From the NCBI RefSeq assembly GCF_000714715.1, contig NZ_JMFO01000006.1, forward strand, positions 62,001 through 126,000: a stretch of DNA of 64,000 nucleotides, given 5' to 3'. The stretch comes from Candidatus Magnetobacterium casense (GTDB lineage Bacteria; Nitrospirota; Thermodesulfovibrionia; Thermodesulfovibrionales; Magnetobacteriaceae). A program made the translations under genes and the position numbers. The notes under the pieces were generated by a model, which did no database searches, was not told where the DNA came from, and saw only the letters and a program-made list of their open reading frames with translations. Below are positions 45,672-54,607 of this stretch, one piece after another (position 1 is the first letter of the stretch; the number at the start of each line of letters is the position of its first letter).

Positions 45672-46604
45672 ATGCCAAGTCTCAGAGACATAAGAAAACG
45701 CATAACATCAATAAAAAGCACCGGTAAGATCACACGGGCGATGCAAATGGTCTCCGCCGCAAAACTCAGGCGGGCACAGAGCAACGTCCTGATGGCCAGA
45801 CCATATTCCAACAGCCTGAATTCTCTGATTATGAGCCTCTCTGCCGGCGTTGACGACAAGGAAAGCTATCCGCTGTTGTCGGTACGACCAATCCAACGGG
45901 TAGAGGTCCTGGTACTGACCAGCGACAAGGGGTTGTGTGGAGCGTTTAACACCAACATCCTCAAGGATACACAGCGACTACTGGCCGACCTCAAACGACA
46001 GGGAGTGGAGGTCAACCTCACCACAATCGGAAAGAAGGCAAAGGAATTCTTTCATCGCATGGGAGTGCCAGTGAGAAAGTCGGTCGTCGATTTCTATAAA
46101 ACCTTTACGTATGAGCAAGTTCAAGGCATAGCCAACGAAATAATTATCTCCTACACGGGAGAACGCCCCGAAGACAAACCGGAAGACAGGATAGACGAGT
46201 TTATCATCGTCTACAATGAGTTCAAGTCCACGCTCGTGCAGACGGTCAAGCGTATGCGACTGTTGCCCATCGAGCAATTACCGGGTGAACAGACAAAGAA
46301 GTCGGAGGCCCATGGTCATACGGATATCCCCACAGATCAGATCAAGTTTCTGTTTGAACCCTCGGAGTTGGAGATCATAAACGGCCTGCTGCCCAAGTAC
46401 GTAGAAAACCGAATCTATCTGGCAATCCTTGAATCACAGGTATCGGAAGAGGCCGCCCGGATGGTAGCAATGGAAAATGCCACACAAAACGTCAAAGAGA
46501 TGCTGGAACAACTCACGCTACAGTACAACAAGGCCAGACAGGCATCCATTACCAACGAACTCCTCGACATTGTAGGCGGAGCCTCTGCTATTACAAGCAG
46601 TTGA
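45672..46604 (+). CDS. atpG: ATP synthase F1 subunit gamma
   Basis: A 310-residue central-shaft subunit. N-terminal RDIRKRITSIKSTGKITRAMQMVSAAKLRRAQ and C-terminal ARMVAMENATQNVKEMLEQLTLQYNKARQASITNELLDIVGGASAI are diagnostic. It is about 20 residues longer than most, through inserts YTGERPEDKPEDRID and EQTKKSEAHGHTDIPTDQ in the middle globular part. Starts 7 nt after atpA. Confidence 0.95.
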   Translation: MPSLRDIRKRITSIKSTGKITRAMQMVSAAKLRRAQSNVLMARPYSNSLNSLIMSLSAGVDDKESYPLLSVRPIQRVEVLVLTSDKGLCGAFNTNILKDTQRLLADLKRQGVEVNLTTIGKKAKEFFHRMGVPVRKSVVDFYKTFTYEQVQGIANEIIISYTGERPEDKPEDRIDEFIIVYNEFKSTLVQTVKRMRLLPIEQLPGEQTKKSEAHGHTDIPTDQIKFLFEPSELEIINGLLPKYVENRIYLAILESQVSEEAARMVAMENATQNVKEMLEQLTLQYNKARQASITNELLDIVGGASAITSS

Positions 46605-46626
46605 CAAGTGGCCTGTATTATTTTGA

Positions 46627-48099
<1,473 letters not shown>

Positions 48100-48105
48100 T
48101 CCGAT

Positions 48106-48390
48106 ATGAAAGAGTCCCTGACCTTAGAGATCGTAACACCCGTTGGATTTGCCTTCACGGAGGAGGTGGACGAGGTTGTAGCCCCCGGCACGGAAGGGCA
48201 GTTTGGAGTGTTGCCGGGACATACGAGCTTTTTGACCACCTTGGAGCCAGGCACGCTCGTGTACAAAAAAGGGGCAACCTTGGGGCGGGTAAGCGTCAAG
48301 AGTGCCTACGTCCAGGTCGTCTCTAACCACGTGCTGGTCTTGGCAGATAGCGCAGAGCTGGAAAACAGCACCGTGGATGAAAAACACTGA
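48106..48390 (+). CDS. atpC: ATP synthase F1 subunit epsilon (short form)
   Basis: Only 94 residues. It contains the N-terminal beta-sandwich (LTLEIVTPVGFAFTEEVDEVVAPGTEGQFGVLPGHTSFLTTLEPGTLVYKKG) that binds gamma and the c-ring, but the C-terminal two-helix domain, which inhibits ATP hydrolysis in many bacteria, is missing; the gene ends ELENSTVDEKH. Short epsilons are known in some lineages, so this may be natural rather than a truncation. Starts 6 nt after atpD. Confidence 0.92.
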   Translation: MKESLTLEIVTPVGFAFTEEVDEVVAPGTEGQFGVLPGHTSFLTTLEPGTLVYKKGATLGRVSVKSAYVQVVSNHVLVLADSAELENSTVDEKH

Positions 48391-48405
48391 GCACCTTCAA
48401 AACAA

Positions 48406-48503
48406 CAAGAAAGGGGCGATTTGTGGCCAGGGTGCCTCACCCCCTCCGCCCCCCTTCAGAACCCCCTGCAAGGGGGCCAGCCCCCTTGACCCCATTATCT
48501 CTG
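48406..48503 (-). repeat. palindromic repeat downstream of the atp operon
   Basis: Minus order GGGGTCAAGGGGGCTGGCCC, CCTTGCAGGGGGTTCTGAAG, GGGGGGCGGAGGGGGTGAGG, CACCCTGGCC and CCCCTTTCTTGTTG tail. It shares the GGGTGCCTCACCCCCTCCGC block with the copy at 13861. It lies 15 nt after the atpC stop but in opposite orientation. Confidence 0.75.
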
Positions 48504-48572
48504 TTTCACAATGCATGCTTATATACCCAGGATTTCTATTGTGTACATGAAAAATTACGATAGGAGTTTATA

Positions 48573-48680
48573 ATGGCCGTTTTACATGAAAATATGAAGG
48601 AAAGAATGAAATTTCTTCATCACGAGGATGGTTTAGATGTCTATTTGGATTTAAGAACTGGTGAAAAAAAATATTGGTAG
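48573..48680 (+). CDS. 35-residue hypothetical peptide
   Basis: ATG with TAGGAG 6 nt upstream, ending GEKKYWstop. Composition is charged with two HH residues (FLHHEDGLDVYLDLRTGEKKYW). I recognise no family; it may be the truncated N-terminus of a larger lost gene, since the AT-rich sequence after it contains no continuation. Existence as a protein is uncertain. Confidence 0.35.
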   Translation: MAVLHENMKERMKFLHHEDGLDVYLDLRTGEKKYW

Positions 48681-48749
48681 AACACCTTAGAAATGAAACT
48701 CAAGTAATTGGCAAAAAAAGAAAAAGGATTCTGATATAGAATTTTACAT

Positions 48750-48779
48750 TTGCTTTGCTCTATTCATATGTTTTATACT
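48750..48779 (+). promoter_or_regulatory. candidate promoter of the AbrB/PIN pair
   Basis: TTGCTT (48750-48755), 18 nt, TATACT (48774-48779), 35 nt before the AbrB-like ATG. Confidence 0.35.
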
Positions 48780-48814
48780 AAAAACGTATTTTACTATGTT
48801 GCAGGAATAGACCT

Positions 48815-49138
48815 ATGAACGAGCCTAAAACCACCGTTGGGAAAATCAACAGGGGTTTCCAAGTTACTATCCCCAGGGAACTCCGGGAGTTGTTTGGTCT
48901 TAAGATTGGAGACTTGGTTGAGTTTGAACGGAAAGAGTGATGCGTGATAATCCGGCATGTTGAAGTCAAGCGGAAGGCATTGGTAGAACAATTAAGACAG
49001 ATGTTGGATAACCAACCGGAGAATGAGTTTAGCAGTCTTTCAGAGGAAGAAGTCATGGCAATTGCCAATAAGGAGATTAGAAAGACCAGAGAGGAGCGAA
49101 GAAGGAAACAAGCTACTAAAACAGAAGAAACATCATAA
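48815..49138 (+). pseudogene. AbrB/SpoVT-type antitoxin gene with an in-frame TGA
   Basis: The ATG at 48815 begins a swapped-hairpin AbrB domain: TTVGKINRGFQVTIPRELRELFGLKIGDLVEFERKE, then TGA (48938-48940), then in the same frame CVIIRHVEVKRKALVEQLRQ and a helical tail to TAA at 49138. Intact relatives read through this site (…FExxxDRLIIRPVEVKRK), so a single base change (for example GGA to TGA) probably broke the gene. The first part alone (41 residues) keeps most of the DNA-binding fold but loses its last strand and the toxin-binding tail. The PIN gene starts 8 nt later. Confidence 0.75.
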
Positions 49139-49146
49139 ATCAATCT

Positions 49147-49536
49147 ATGAAAGTTGTAATTGATTGTAATGTTTTTATATCCGCAGCGTTAAATAGAGGA
49201 ACTTGCCGAGATGTAATAGAGAAAGTAATTGAAAGACATACTATTTATTTTTTTCAAAAAATCATTGAGGAATATCTGGAAGTAGCATATAGGCCGCAAT
49301 TCCAAAAAGTTAAGACATTTGATGTAATTTGGCAGTACCTAAAACAAGCTGCCATACTAATAGAACCAGTACAACAATCCTTTAATCTGATAGATTTAGA
49401 CGATTAAGTTTACCTTGCCACGGCGCTAGCAGCTAAAGCTGATGTGTTGCTTACCGGTAGCAGAAAACATTTCCCTTTCTCTCAGTATGAAGGTATTTTT
49501 ATATTAAGCCCGGTTGAGTTTTTGAAGTCGTCTTAA
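49147..49536 (+). pseudogene. PIN-domain (VapC-like) toxin gene with an in-frame TAA
   Basis: ATG at 49147 opens KVVIDCNVFISAALNRGTCRDVIE, the PIN start with the first metal Asp (VIDCN). At 49405 the frame has DDstopVYLATALAAKADVLLTGSRKHFP and ends at TAA 49536. Family members have DDEVYLATA, so GAA became TAA. This deletes the second and third acidic metal residues and the C-terminal half, and the truncated 86-residue product should be inactive. 129 codons in total; with the AbrB gene it is a disrupted toxin-antitoxin pair. Confidence 0.8.
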
Positions 49537-49594
49537 TATGAATGTGTAAAAAATGCCTTAATTTAAGCACTCACGGTTAATATTGGTGCTACCC

Positions 49595-49623
49595 TTGACA
49601 ATAATAGTACAATCTATTAGTAT
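49595..49623 (+). promoter_or_regulatory. sigma70-type promoter before the restriction-modification genes
   Basis: TTGACA (49595-49600), 17 nt, TAGTAT (49618-49623); an alternative -10 TATAAG lies at 49621. It is about 180 nt before the methyltransferase. The remainder of 49537-49806 shows no other gene. Confidence 0.5.
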
Positions 49624-49806
49624 AAGTACATGGGCATAAATGTTTATAAATAATTTAGGATTGAGCAAGGGGGTTGCTTTGTGCCACAGACTACCCTTGA
49701 AAAGACCTGAGAGCCTTTACAACAGGGGTTATCATTGTCTTGAATACGGCATGGTGAAGCAAGGGAGGCGGATATAAGCAAGTCCACCATCAGTAGTTTC
49801 CAGTTA

Positions 49807-50700
49807 TTGGAACTGTTTCCCGACGAAGAAGCAGCGCAGAAGTATGCCGTAGTAGAAGCTCAACAAACTACACTACGACTTATCAAAGGCGATAGTGCAA
49901 AGGTATTGCGAACGCTTCCCGCTGACAGCGCAGACTTGATCGTGACTTCTCCACCGTATGCGAATCAGCGTAAAAGCACCTATGGGGGGATTGATGCAGA
50001 CCGCTATGTGGAATGGTTTATGCCAATAGCCGACGGATTACAGGGCGTTTTGAAACCTACAGGTTCATTCATCTTGAATATTAAGGAATGTGTAGTCGAT
50101 GGGGAACGTCACACCTATGTAATGGAATTAATAATTGAAATGCGTAAGCGCGGTTGGCTTTGGACGGAGGAATACATCTGGCACAAGCGTAATTGTTATC
50201 CGGGTAAATGGCCTAACCGCTTTAGGGATGCCTGGGAACGTTGTCTGCACTTTACGAAGCAAAAGAGATTCTCCATGTATCAAGAATCGGTAATGGTTCC
50301 AATGGGGGACTGGAAAAATTCACGCCTTAAGACTCTAAGCGAAACCGACCGTATACGCGATAAGTCAAAAGTTGGGAGCGGTTTTGGAAAGAAGATTGAA
50401 AACTGGGTTGGCCGTGATATGGCTTATCCAACTAACGTATTACACTTGGCTACGGAGTGCGGAAATAAGAACCATAGTGCCGCTTTTCCTGAGGGACTGC
50501 CGGAATGGTTTATAAGGTTATTCACTAAACCTGGTGACATGGTACTTGATCCGTTCTCCGGTTCCGGCACAACAATGCGTGTTGCCCGCAATCTTAAACG
50601 CAACTCTATTGGCGTTGAAATATCGGATGAATATTGCGAATTGACGGCAGCGGAATTGGGACTTAAGAAACTTGACAACGATATTTATGATGCCGCTTAA
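49807..50700 (+). CDS. type II DNA methyltransferase, beta class (N4-cytosine/N6-adenine)
   Basis: At least 297 residues. The catalytic motif IV is VTSPPYANQRKSTYGG (residues 46-61; TSPPY favours N4-cytosine) and the SAM-binding motif I DPFSGSGTTMRVARNL comes near the C-terminus, so the order is IV then I, beta class. The TTG at 49807 lacks a ribosome binding site; the frame remains open upstream, and GGGAGG at 49763-49768 stands 5 nt before an ATA codon (49774), suggesting a non-standard start. It would protect DNA against the endonuclease that overlaps its 3' end by 11 bp. AT-rich, unlike the core genome. Confidence 0.88.
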   Translation: MELFPDEEAAQKYAVVEAQQTTLRLIKGDSAKVLRTLPADSADLIVTSPPYANQRKSTYGGIDADRYVEWFMPIADGLQGVLKPTGSFILNIKECVVDGERHTYVMELIIEMRKRGWLWTEEYIWHKRNCYPGKWPNRFRDAWERCLHFTKQKRFSMYQESVMVPMGDWKNSRLKTLSETDRIRDKSKVGSGFGKKIENWVGRDMAYPTNVLHLATECGNKNHSAAFPEGLPEWFIRLFTKPGDMVLDPFSGSGTTMRVARNLKRNSIGVEISDEYCELTAAELGLKKLDNDIYDAA

Positions 50701-51439
50701 CCTATCAGACGTTATTGAATATATAAATACAAACATTGGCCCTCAATTCCACGCAAAGAAAATCTCAAAAATTAAAGAATTGACTTTAGATGATGTCATC
50801 AAACGTAAGAACCCATACCTGTTCAGAGCAAAAGGCAGTAACAGTGCACACGATTTCATTAAGTCAGTCCTTGACGCTACCGTCTCCAGCGGAGAAGAAA
50901 CTACATTTGGGAATTTTCTTGAGAATATAGCAATCTTTGTTTGTGAAAAGGTCTATGGTGGCAGAAAGTCGGGCATTGTCGGCCTTGACCTCGAATTTGA
51001 AGACGACGGCAAGAAATATCTTGTCAGCATCAAAAGCGGTCCCAATTGGGGAAACTCAGGTCAGATCAAAAACTTAGTCAACAATTTTAATGCAGCAAAA
51101 AGGACGTTGGCAACTTCCGGTGGCGTTGTTGATATGAATATAATATTTGTTGAAGCCTGCTGTTACGGGATAGATAATCTGCCAAACAAAGGAACTCATC
51201 TCAAGTTGTGCGGGCAACGATTCTGGGAATTAATCTCCGGAGGAAATGAGACGCTTTATCGAGACATCATCGAACCGTTGGGGTACCAAGCCAAGCAACG
51301 CAATGACGAAATAGGATTACTTTGCAGCGAGAAACTTAATCTGTTCACTGCGGCTTTTGTTGATCGGTTCTGCGATGAAGGAATAATCAACTGGGATCGG
51401 TTGATTCTATTCAACTCAGGTAAAAAACAAGAGAGGTGA
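50690..51439 (+). CDS. type II restriction endonuclease, PmeII-like
   Basis: From the ATG at 50690 (MPLNLSDVIEYINTNIGPQF; an in-frame ATG at 50687 and TTG at 50672 also exist) about 249 residues. A PD-(D/E)xK core is visible: FGNFLENIAIFVCEKVYGG (E78), GLDLEF (D100), YLVSIKSGPNWGNSGQI with the SIK triad (113-115). The text resembles the PmeII-type endonuclease family as I remember it. It overlaps the methyltransferase by 11 bp, the typical type II M-R layout. The recognition site is not readable from the sequence. Confidence 0.72.
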   Translation: MPLNLSDVIEYINTNIGPQFHAKKISKIKELTLDDVIKRKNPYLFRAKGSNSAHDFIKSVLDATVSSGEETTFGNFLENIAIFVCEKVYGGRKSGIVGLDLEFEDDGKKYLVSIKSGPNWGNSGQIKNLVNNFNAAKRTLATSGGVVDMNIIFVEACCYGIDNLPNKGTHLKLCGQRFWELISGGNETLYRDIIEPLGYQAKQRNDEIGLLCSEKLNLFTAAFVDRFCDEGIINWDRLILFNSGKKQER

Positions 51440-51477
51440 TGAAAAGACCTGAACTCCTTAGGCAGCAGTGTTCTTGC

Positions 51478-53235
51478 CTAAGGGCTGACAGGGCAGTACT
51501 GCATCTCCTGCTCAGTTGGCAGATTCACACGGAAGATGCACCCCTGTTGTCCGGGCCGGCTCTCGACGGTGATATCGCCCCCGTGGTCCTGGACGATCTT
51601 CTTGCTCAGAGGTAAACCAAGTCCGGTACCCGTACCGATTTCCTTGGTTGAAAAGAATGGCTCAAAGATATGGTTGAGCTTGTCCGGCGCCACCCCTGTC
51701 CCCGTATCTGTTACCTTGATAATTACATACTGCCTCTGGTCTGTCAGCGTAGTCTCCGTGGAAACTCCCAGCACCCCACCGGTGGGCATGGCGTCTATTG
51801 CGTTTGAGATGAGATTATCCATGACCTGGCGTATCTGACTCTTATCGATGGGCACGTCGGGCACTGCGGTGATTGTTTTTTTGATGCGAATGTTTTTCTC
51901 ACTGCATATATCTGCGTAGTTATTTATGGATTCCTCTACAACGTGGTTTACGTTGTAGTACTGTAGGTTCAACTGTGTGTTTTTTGCGTATGACAGGGCG
52001 TTTTTCAGTATCATCTCCAGCCTTGTCACCTCGGAGTATATCACCTCGGCACACTGTTTTTCCCAACTGCTCTGTGGCATCAGCTTGTTCAAGCGTCTGG
52101 CATACCCCCCAATGACCATCAACGGGTTTCGTATTTCGTGGGCAACGTTGGCGGATAGTCTGCCCAGGGCCGATAGCTTCTCGGCCTGTGTGAGACGGTC
52201 ATTGAGGCGTTGTTTTTCCTGTTCGTTTTTGTGTTTTTCGATGATACTTGCAGTGGCGCTGGCCACGGCAGAGAGAAAGGCCTCCTCGGTGTCATCCCGC
52301 TTGTGTCCTTTATCCACGTACAGATTGACAACCCCCAGGAGTTGCTGCCCCGAAAACACAGGTACACAGTAATGACCGTGCTCATGCATCCCCTCATAGT
52401 GAATGTCGTGCATACAGTCAATGTGATCGATAAAGACAATCTGTCCGCTCAGGGCAGCACGACCACACAGACACTTACCATATGGGATGCTGTTACACAG
52501 ATGAAGGAGCCTGGAGTCCAACCCATAGCTCACCGCCATCCTCAGAGAGGCATGGGCATTGTCTGCGAGAAATATACACCCCTTTGACTGAATCCTCAGC
52601 CACGGTATAGATAGTATGAGGTCAAGGACACGTTGCAGTTGCGCTTCAAAAGACAGTTTACTCAGAGAGACCATGAGTATTGAGTTTATCACCTTCTGAA
52701 TATGATAGTTTTCCCGTACTTTTTCCTCTGCCTGACTCCTTTCGGTTATCTCTGTCTTCAACCTCTCATTGGCCTCTGTGAGTGCCGCGGTACGCCTGGC
52801 AACCCTGCCTTCAAGCTCCTGATTGACAACCGTCATCTCCTCCCTGGTCTGTTCAAGCTCTGTGATATCACGCGATATGCCTATGATGCCAACAATGTTA
52901 CCGTGCTTATCGTACCACGGTATTTTTGTGGCAGAGATACATACCCGTCTGCCGTCTTTGCGGACAAACTTCTCAACTATGCCTATCAGTGCCTTGCCGG
53001 TGCGTATTACCTCCTGCTCCATTTCCATGCTGATAGCGGCCTGCTCACTTGGGAGATAGTCATGATCGGTCTTTCCCGTCATCTGTTGCGGGACGGTGTT
53101 GGAGTGTTTGGCCTTTGCCCTGTTGACCATCACAAACCTGCCGGCGATATCCTTGAAGTAGATTGAATCAGGGATTGTGTCCATCAGCGTCATAAGCAAC
53201 TCAAGATGTTCGTTTGTCTGTTTAATCGATTCCAT
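51478..53235 (-). CDS. PAS-GAF sensor histidine kinase
   Basis: A 585-residue soluble kinase with no transmembrane helix. PAS domain at about 10-125 (TIPDSIYFKDIAGRFVMVNRAKAKH … GIVGISRDITELEQ type text), a coiled segment to 180, GAF at 190-330 (NSIPYGKCLCGRAALSGQIVF, GHYCVPVFSGQQLLGVVNLYVDKGH), HisKA with HEIRNPLMVIGGYARRL, and HATPase with DNLISNAIDAMPTGG and VTDTGTGVAPDKL, GTGTGLGLPLSKKIVQDHGG. GAF Cys residues (KCLCG) could sense redox or ligands. Start overlaps the regulator's 3' end by 14 bp, so it belongs to the pilS-pilR operon. Confidence 0.9.
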   Translation of the reverse strand: MESIKQTNEHLELLMTLMDTIPDSIYFKDIAGRFVMVNRAKAKHSNTVPQQMTGKTDHDYLPSEQAAISMEMEQEVIRTGKALIGIVEKFVRKDGRRVCISATKIPWYDKHGNIVGIIGISRDITELEQTREEMTVVNQELEGRVARRTAALTEANERLKTEITERSQAEEKVRENYHIQKVINSILMVSLSKLSFEAQLQRVLDLILSIPWLRIQSKGCIFLADNAHASLRMAVSYGLDSRLLHLCNSIPYGKCLCGRAALSGQIVFIDHIDCMHDIHYEGMHEHGHYCVPVFSGQQLLGVVNLYVDKGHKRDDTEEAFLSAVASATASIIEKHKNEQEKQRLNDRLTQAEKLSALGRLSANVAHEIRNPLMVIGGYARRLNKLMPQSSWEKQCAEVIYSEVTRLEMILKNALSYAKNTQLNLQYYNVNHVVEESINNYADICSEKNIRIKKTITAVPDVPIDKSQIRQVMDNLISNAIDAMPTGGVLGVSTETTLTDQRQYVIIKVTDTGTGVAPDKLNHIFEPFFSTKEIGTGTGLGLPLSKKIVQDHGGDITVESRPGQQGCIFRVNLPTEQEMQYCPVSP

Positions 53236-54607
53236 ACTTTTTTAACCTGTGTCTGAACTGTCTGAAGGAGATGTTAAGCAGTCTGGCGGCATCCGTTTTA
53301 ATGCCCCCCGTGATCTCAAGAGATTTCTTGAGATACGCCATCTCTATGTCTTCAAGTATACTGTCGAGGTTAACGCCCTCGGGGGTTATATTTACCCCGG
53401 AGGTTGACAGCGTTATTGCCTTTTGCATGACGTAGTTCCTGATTTCTGCAGGAAGGTCATTTGCGCAGATGGTTGGGCCATCAACAAAGGTCAGAAGCCT
53501 TTCTACGATGTTTTCGAGTTCCCTGACATTACCACGCCAAGGGTAATTCATCATGAGGTCCATGGCATCCTGAGAGAACTTTGTCTCCTTGCCCCCGTGT
53601 TTTTCAAAGAAGTGCTCGATAAGCACCGGTATGTCTTCCCGCCGTTCCCTCAGTGGGGGGATCAGTACGGGGATGACGTTTAATCTATAGTAAAGGTCTG
53701 TCCTGAATCTCCCGGCTGCTGCTTCGTCCTGCAGGAACTTGTTTGTGGCCGATACGACCCGCACATCGACGGTGACGTCCTTTGTGCCACCGATTCTGCG
53801 GAAGGAGCCATCCTCGAGCACCCTTAGTAGTTTTGACTGCAGGGTCATGGGCATATCGCCTATTTCGTCAAGGAAAATGGTTCCGTTGTTGGCGACCTCA
53901 AAGAGGCCCTCCTTGTTGGAAGCCGCCCCGGTAAAGGCCCCCTTCATGTAGCCAAACAACTCGCTCTCCAGTAGTCCCTCGGGGAGGGCGGCACAGTTGA
54001 TGGCCACAAAGTCCTTGCCGGCGCGCTTACTGAGGTTATGGACGGCATGAGCGATAAGCTCTTTGCCACAACCACTCTCACCCATGATGAGTACGCTTGA
54101 GTTACTGTCGGCTATTTTGGGCAAACTCATGAGCAGTTCCAGCATGGGTTTGCTCTTGCCTATGATGTTTTCGAGTCTGTAGGTGGAGAGTATTTGGTGT
54201 CTGAGATTTTTGACCTCTCGTTTTAGCAGGCGTTTTTCGAGGGCGTTTTTGACTATCAGGCGGATTTCGTCGATCTTAAACGGCTTGTTGATGTAGTCGT
54301 AGGCGCCGAGCTTCATGGCCTCGATGGCATCCTCTGTGGTACCAAAGGCCGTTATCATCAGCACGATAGTCTCCGGAGCAGTATCCTTGACAGAGCGTAA
54401 TACGGCAAAGCCATCGTTTTTGGGCATCCTGATATCTGTAATGACTATGTCAAAGATGTCCTTTTTGATGGTCTCAATTCCCTCGCTGCCATCATAGGCC
54501 GACAGCACGTTGTAGCCTTCACCCTCCAGGAGCATCTTCAAGATGTCATTCATGCTCTTTTCGTCCTCGACGATTAATATCTTGCCTTTATTGCTTATGT
54601 CTGTCAT
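53222..54607 (-). CDS. NtrC-family sigma54 response regulator, PilR-like
   Basis: 461 residues from the preferred ATG (MTDISNKGKILIVEDE), 12 codons inside the longest frame. Receiver domain with phospho-acceptor D58 (FDIVITDIRMPKNDG), AAA+ domain with Walker A MGESGCGKELIAHAVH, the sigma54-contact loop ELFGYMKGAFTGAASNKEG, Walker B GTIFLDEIGDMP, and a Fis-type helix-turn-helix TDAARLLNISFRQFRHRLKKYGID. It should activate sigma54 promoters, most likely for pilus genes. Overlaps the kinase before it by 20 bp. Confidence 0.93.
   Translation of the reverse strand: MTDISNKGKILIVEDEKSMNDILKMLLEGEGYNVLSAYDGSEGIETIKKDIFDIVITDIRMPKNDGFAVLRSVKDTAPETIVLMITAFGTTEDAIEAMKLGAYDYINKPFKIDEIRLIVKNALEKRLLKREVKNLRHQILSTYRLENIIGKSKPMLELLMSLPKIADSNSSVLIMGESGCGKELIAHAVHNLSKRAGKDFVAINCAALPEGLLESELFGYMKGAFTGAASNKEGLFEVANNGTIFLDEIGDMPMTLQSKLLRVLEDGSFRRIGGTKDVTVDVRVVSATNKFLQDEAAAGRFRTDLYYRLNVIPVLIPPLRERREDIPVLIEHFFEKHGGKETKFSQDAMDLMMNYPWRGNVRELENIVERLLTFVDGPTICANDLPAEIRNYVMQKAITLSTSGVNITPEGVNLDSILEDIEMAYLKKSLEITGGIKTDAARLLNISFRQFRHRLKKYGID

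Noticed and set aside
48930-48945. TGA in the AbrB gene as selenocysteine
   Set aside because: No SECIS-like stem follows, the position is not a catalytic site, and the partner gene also has a nonsense codon (TAA).
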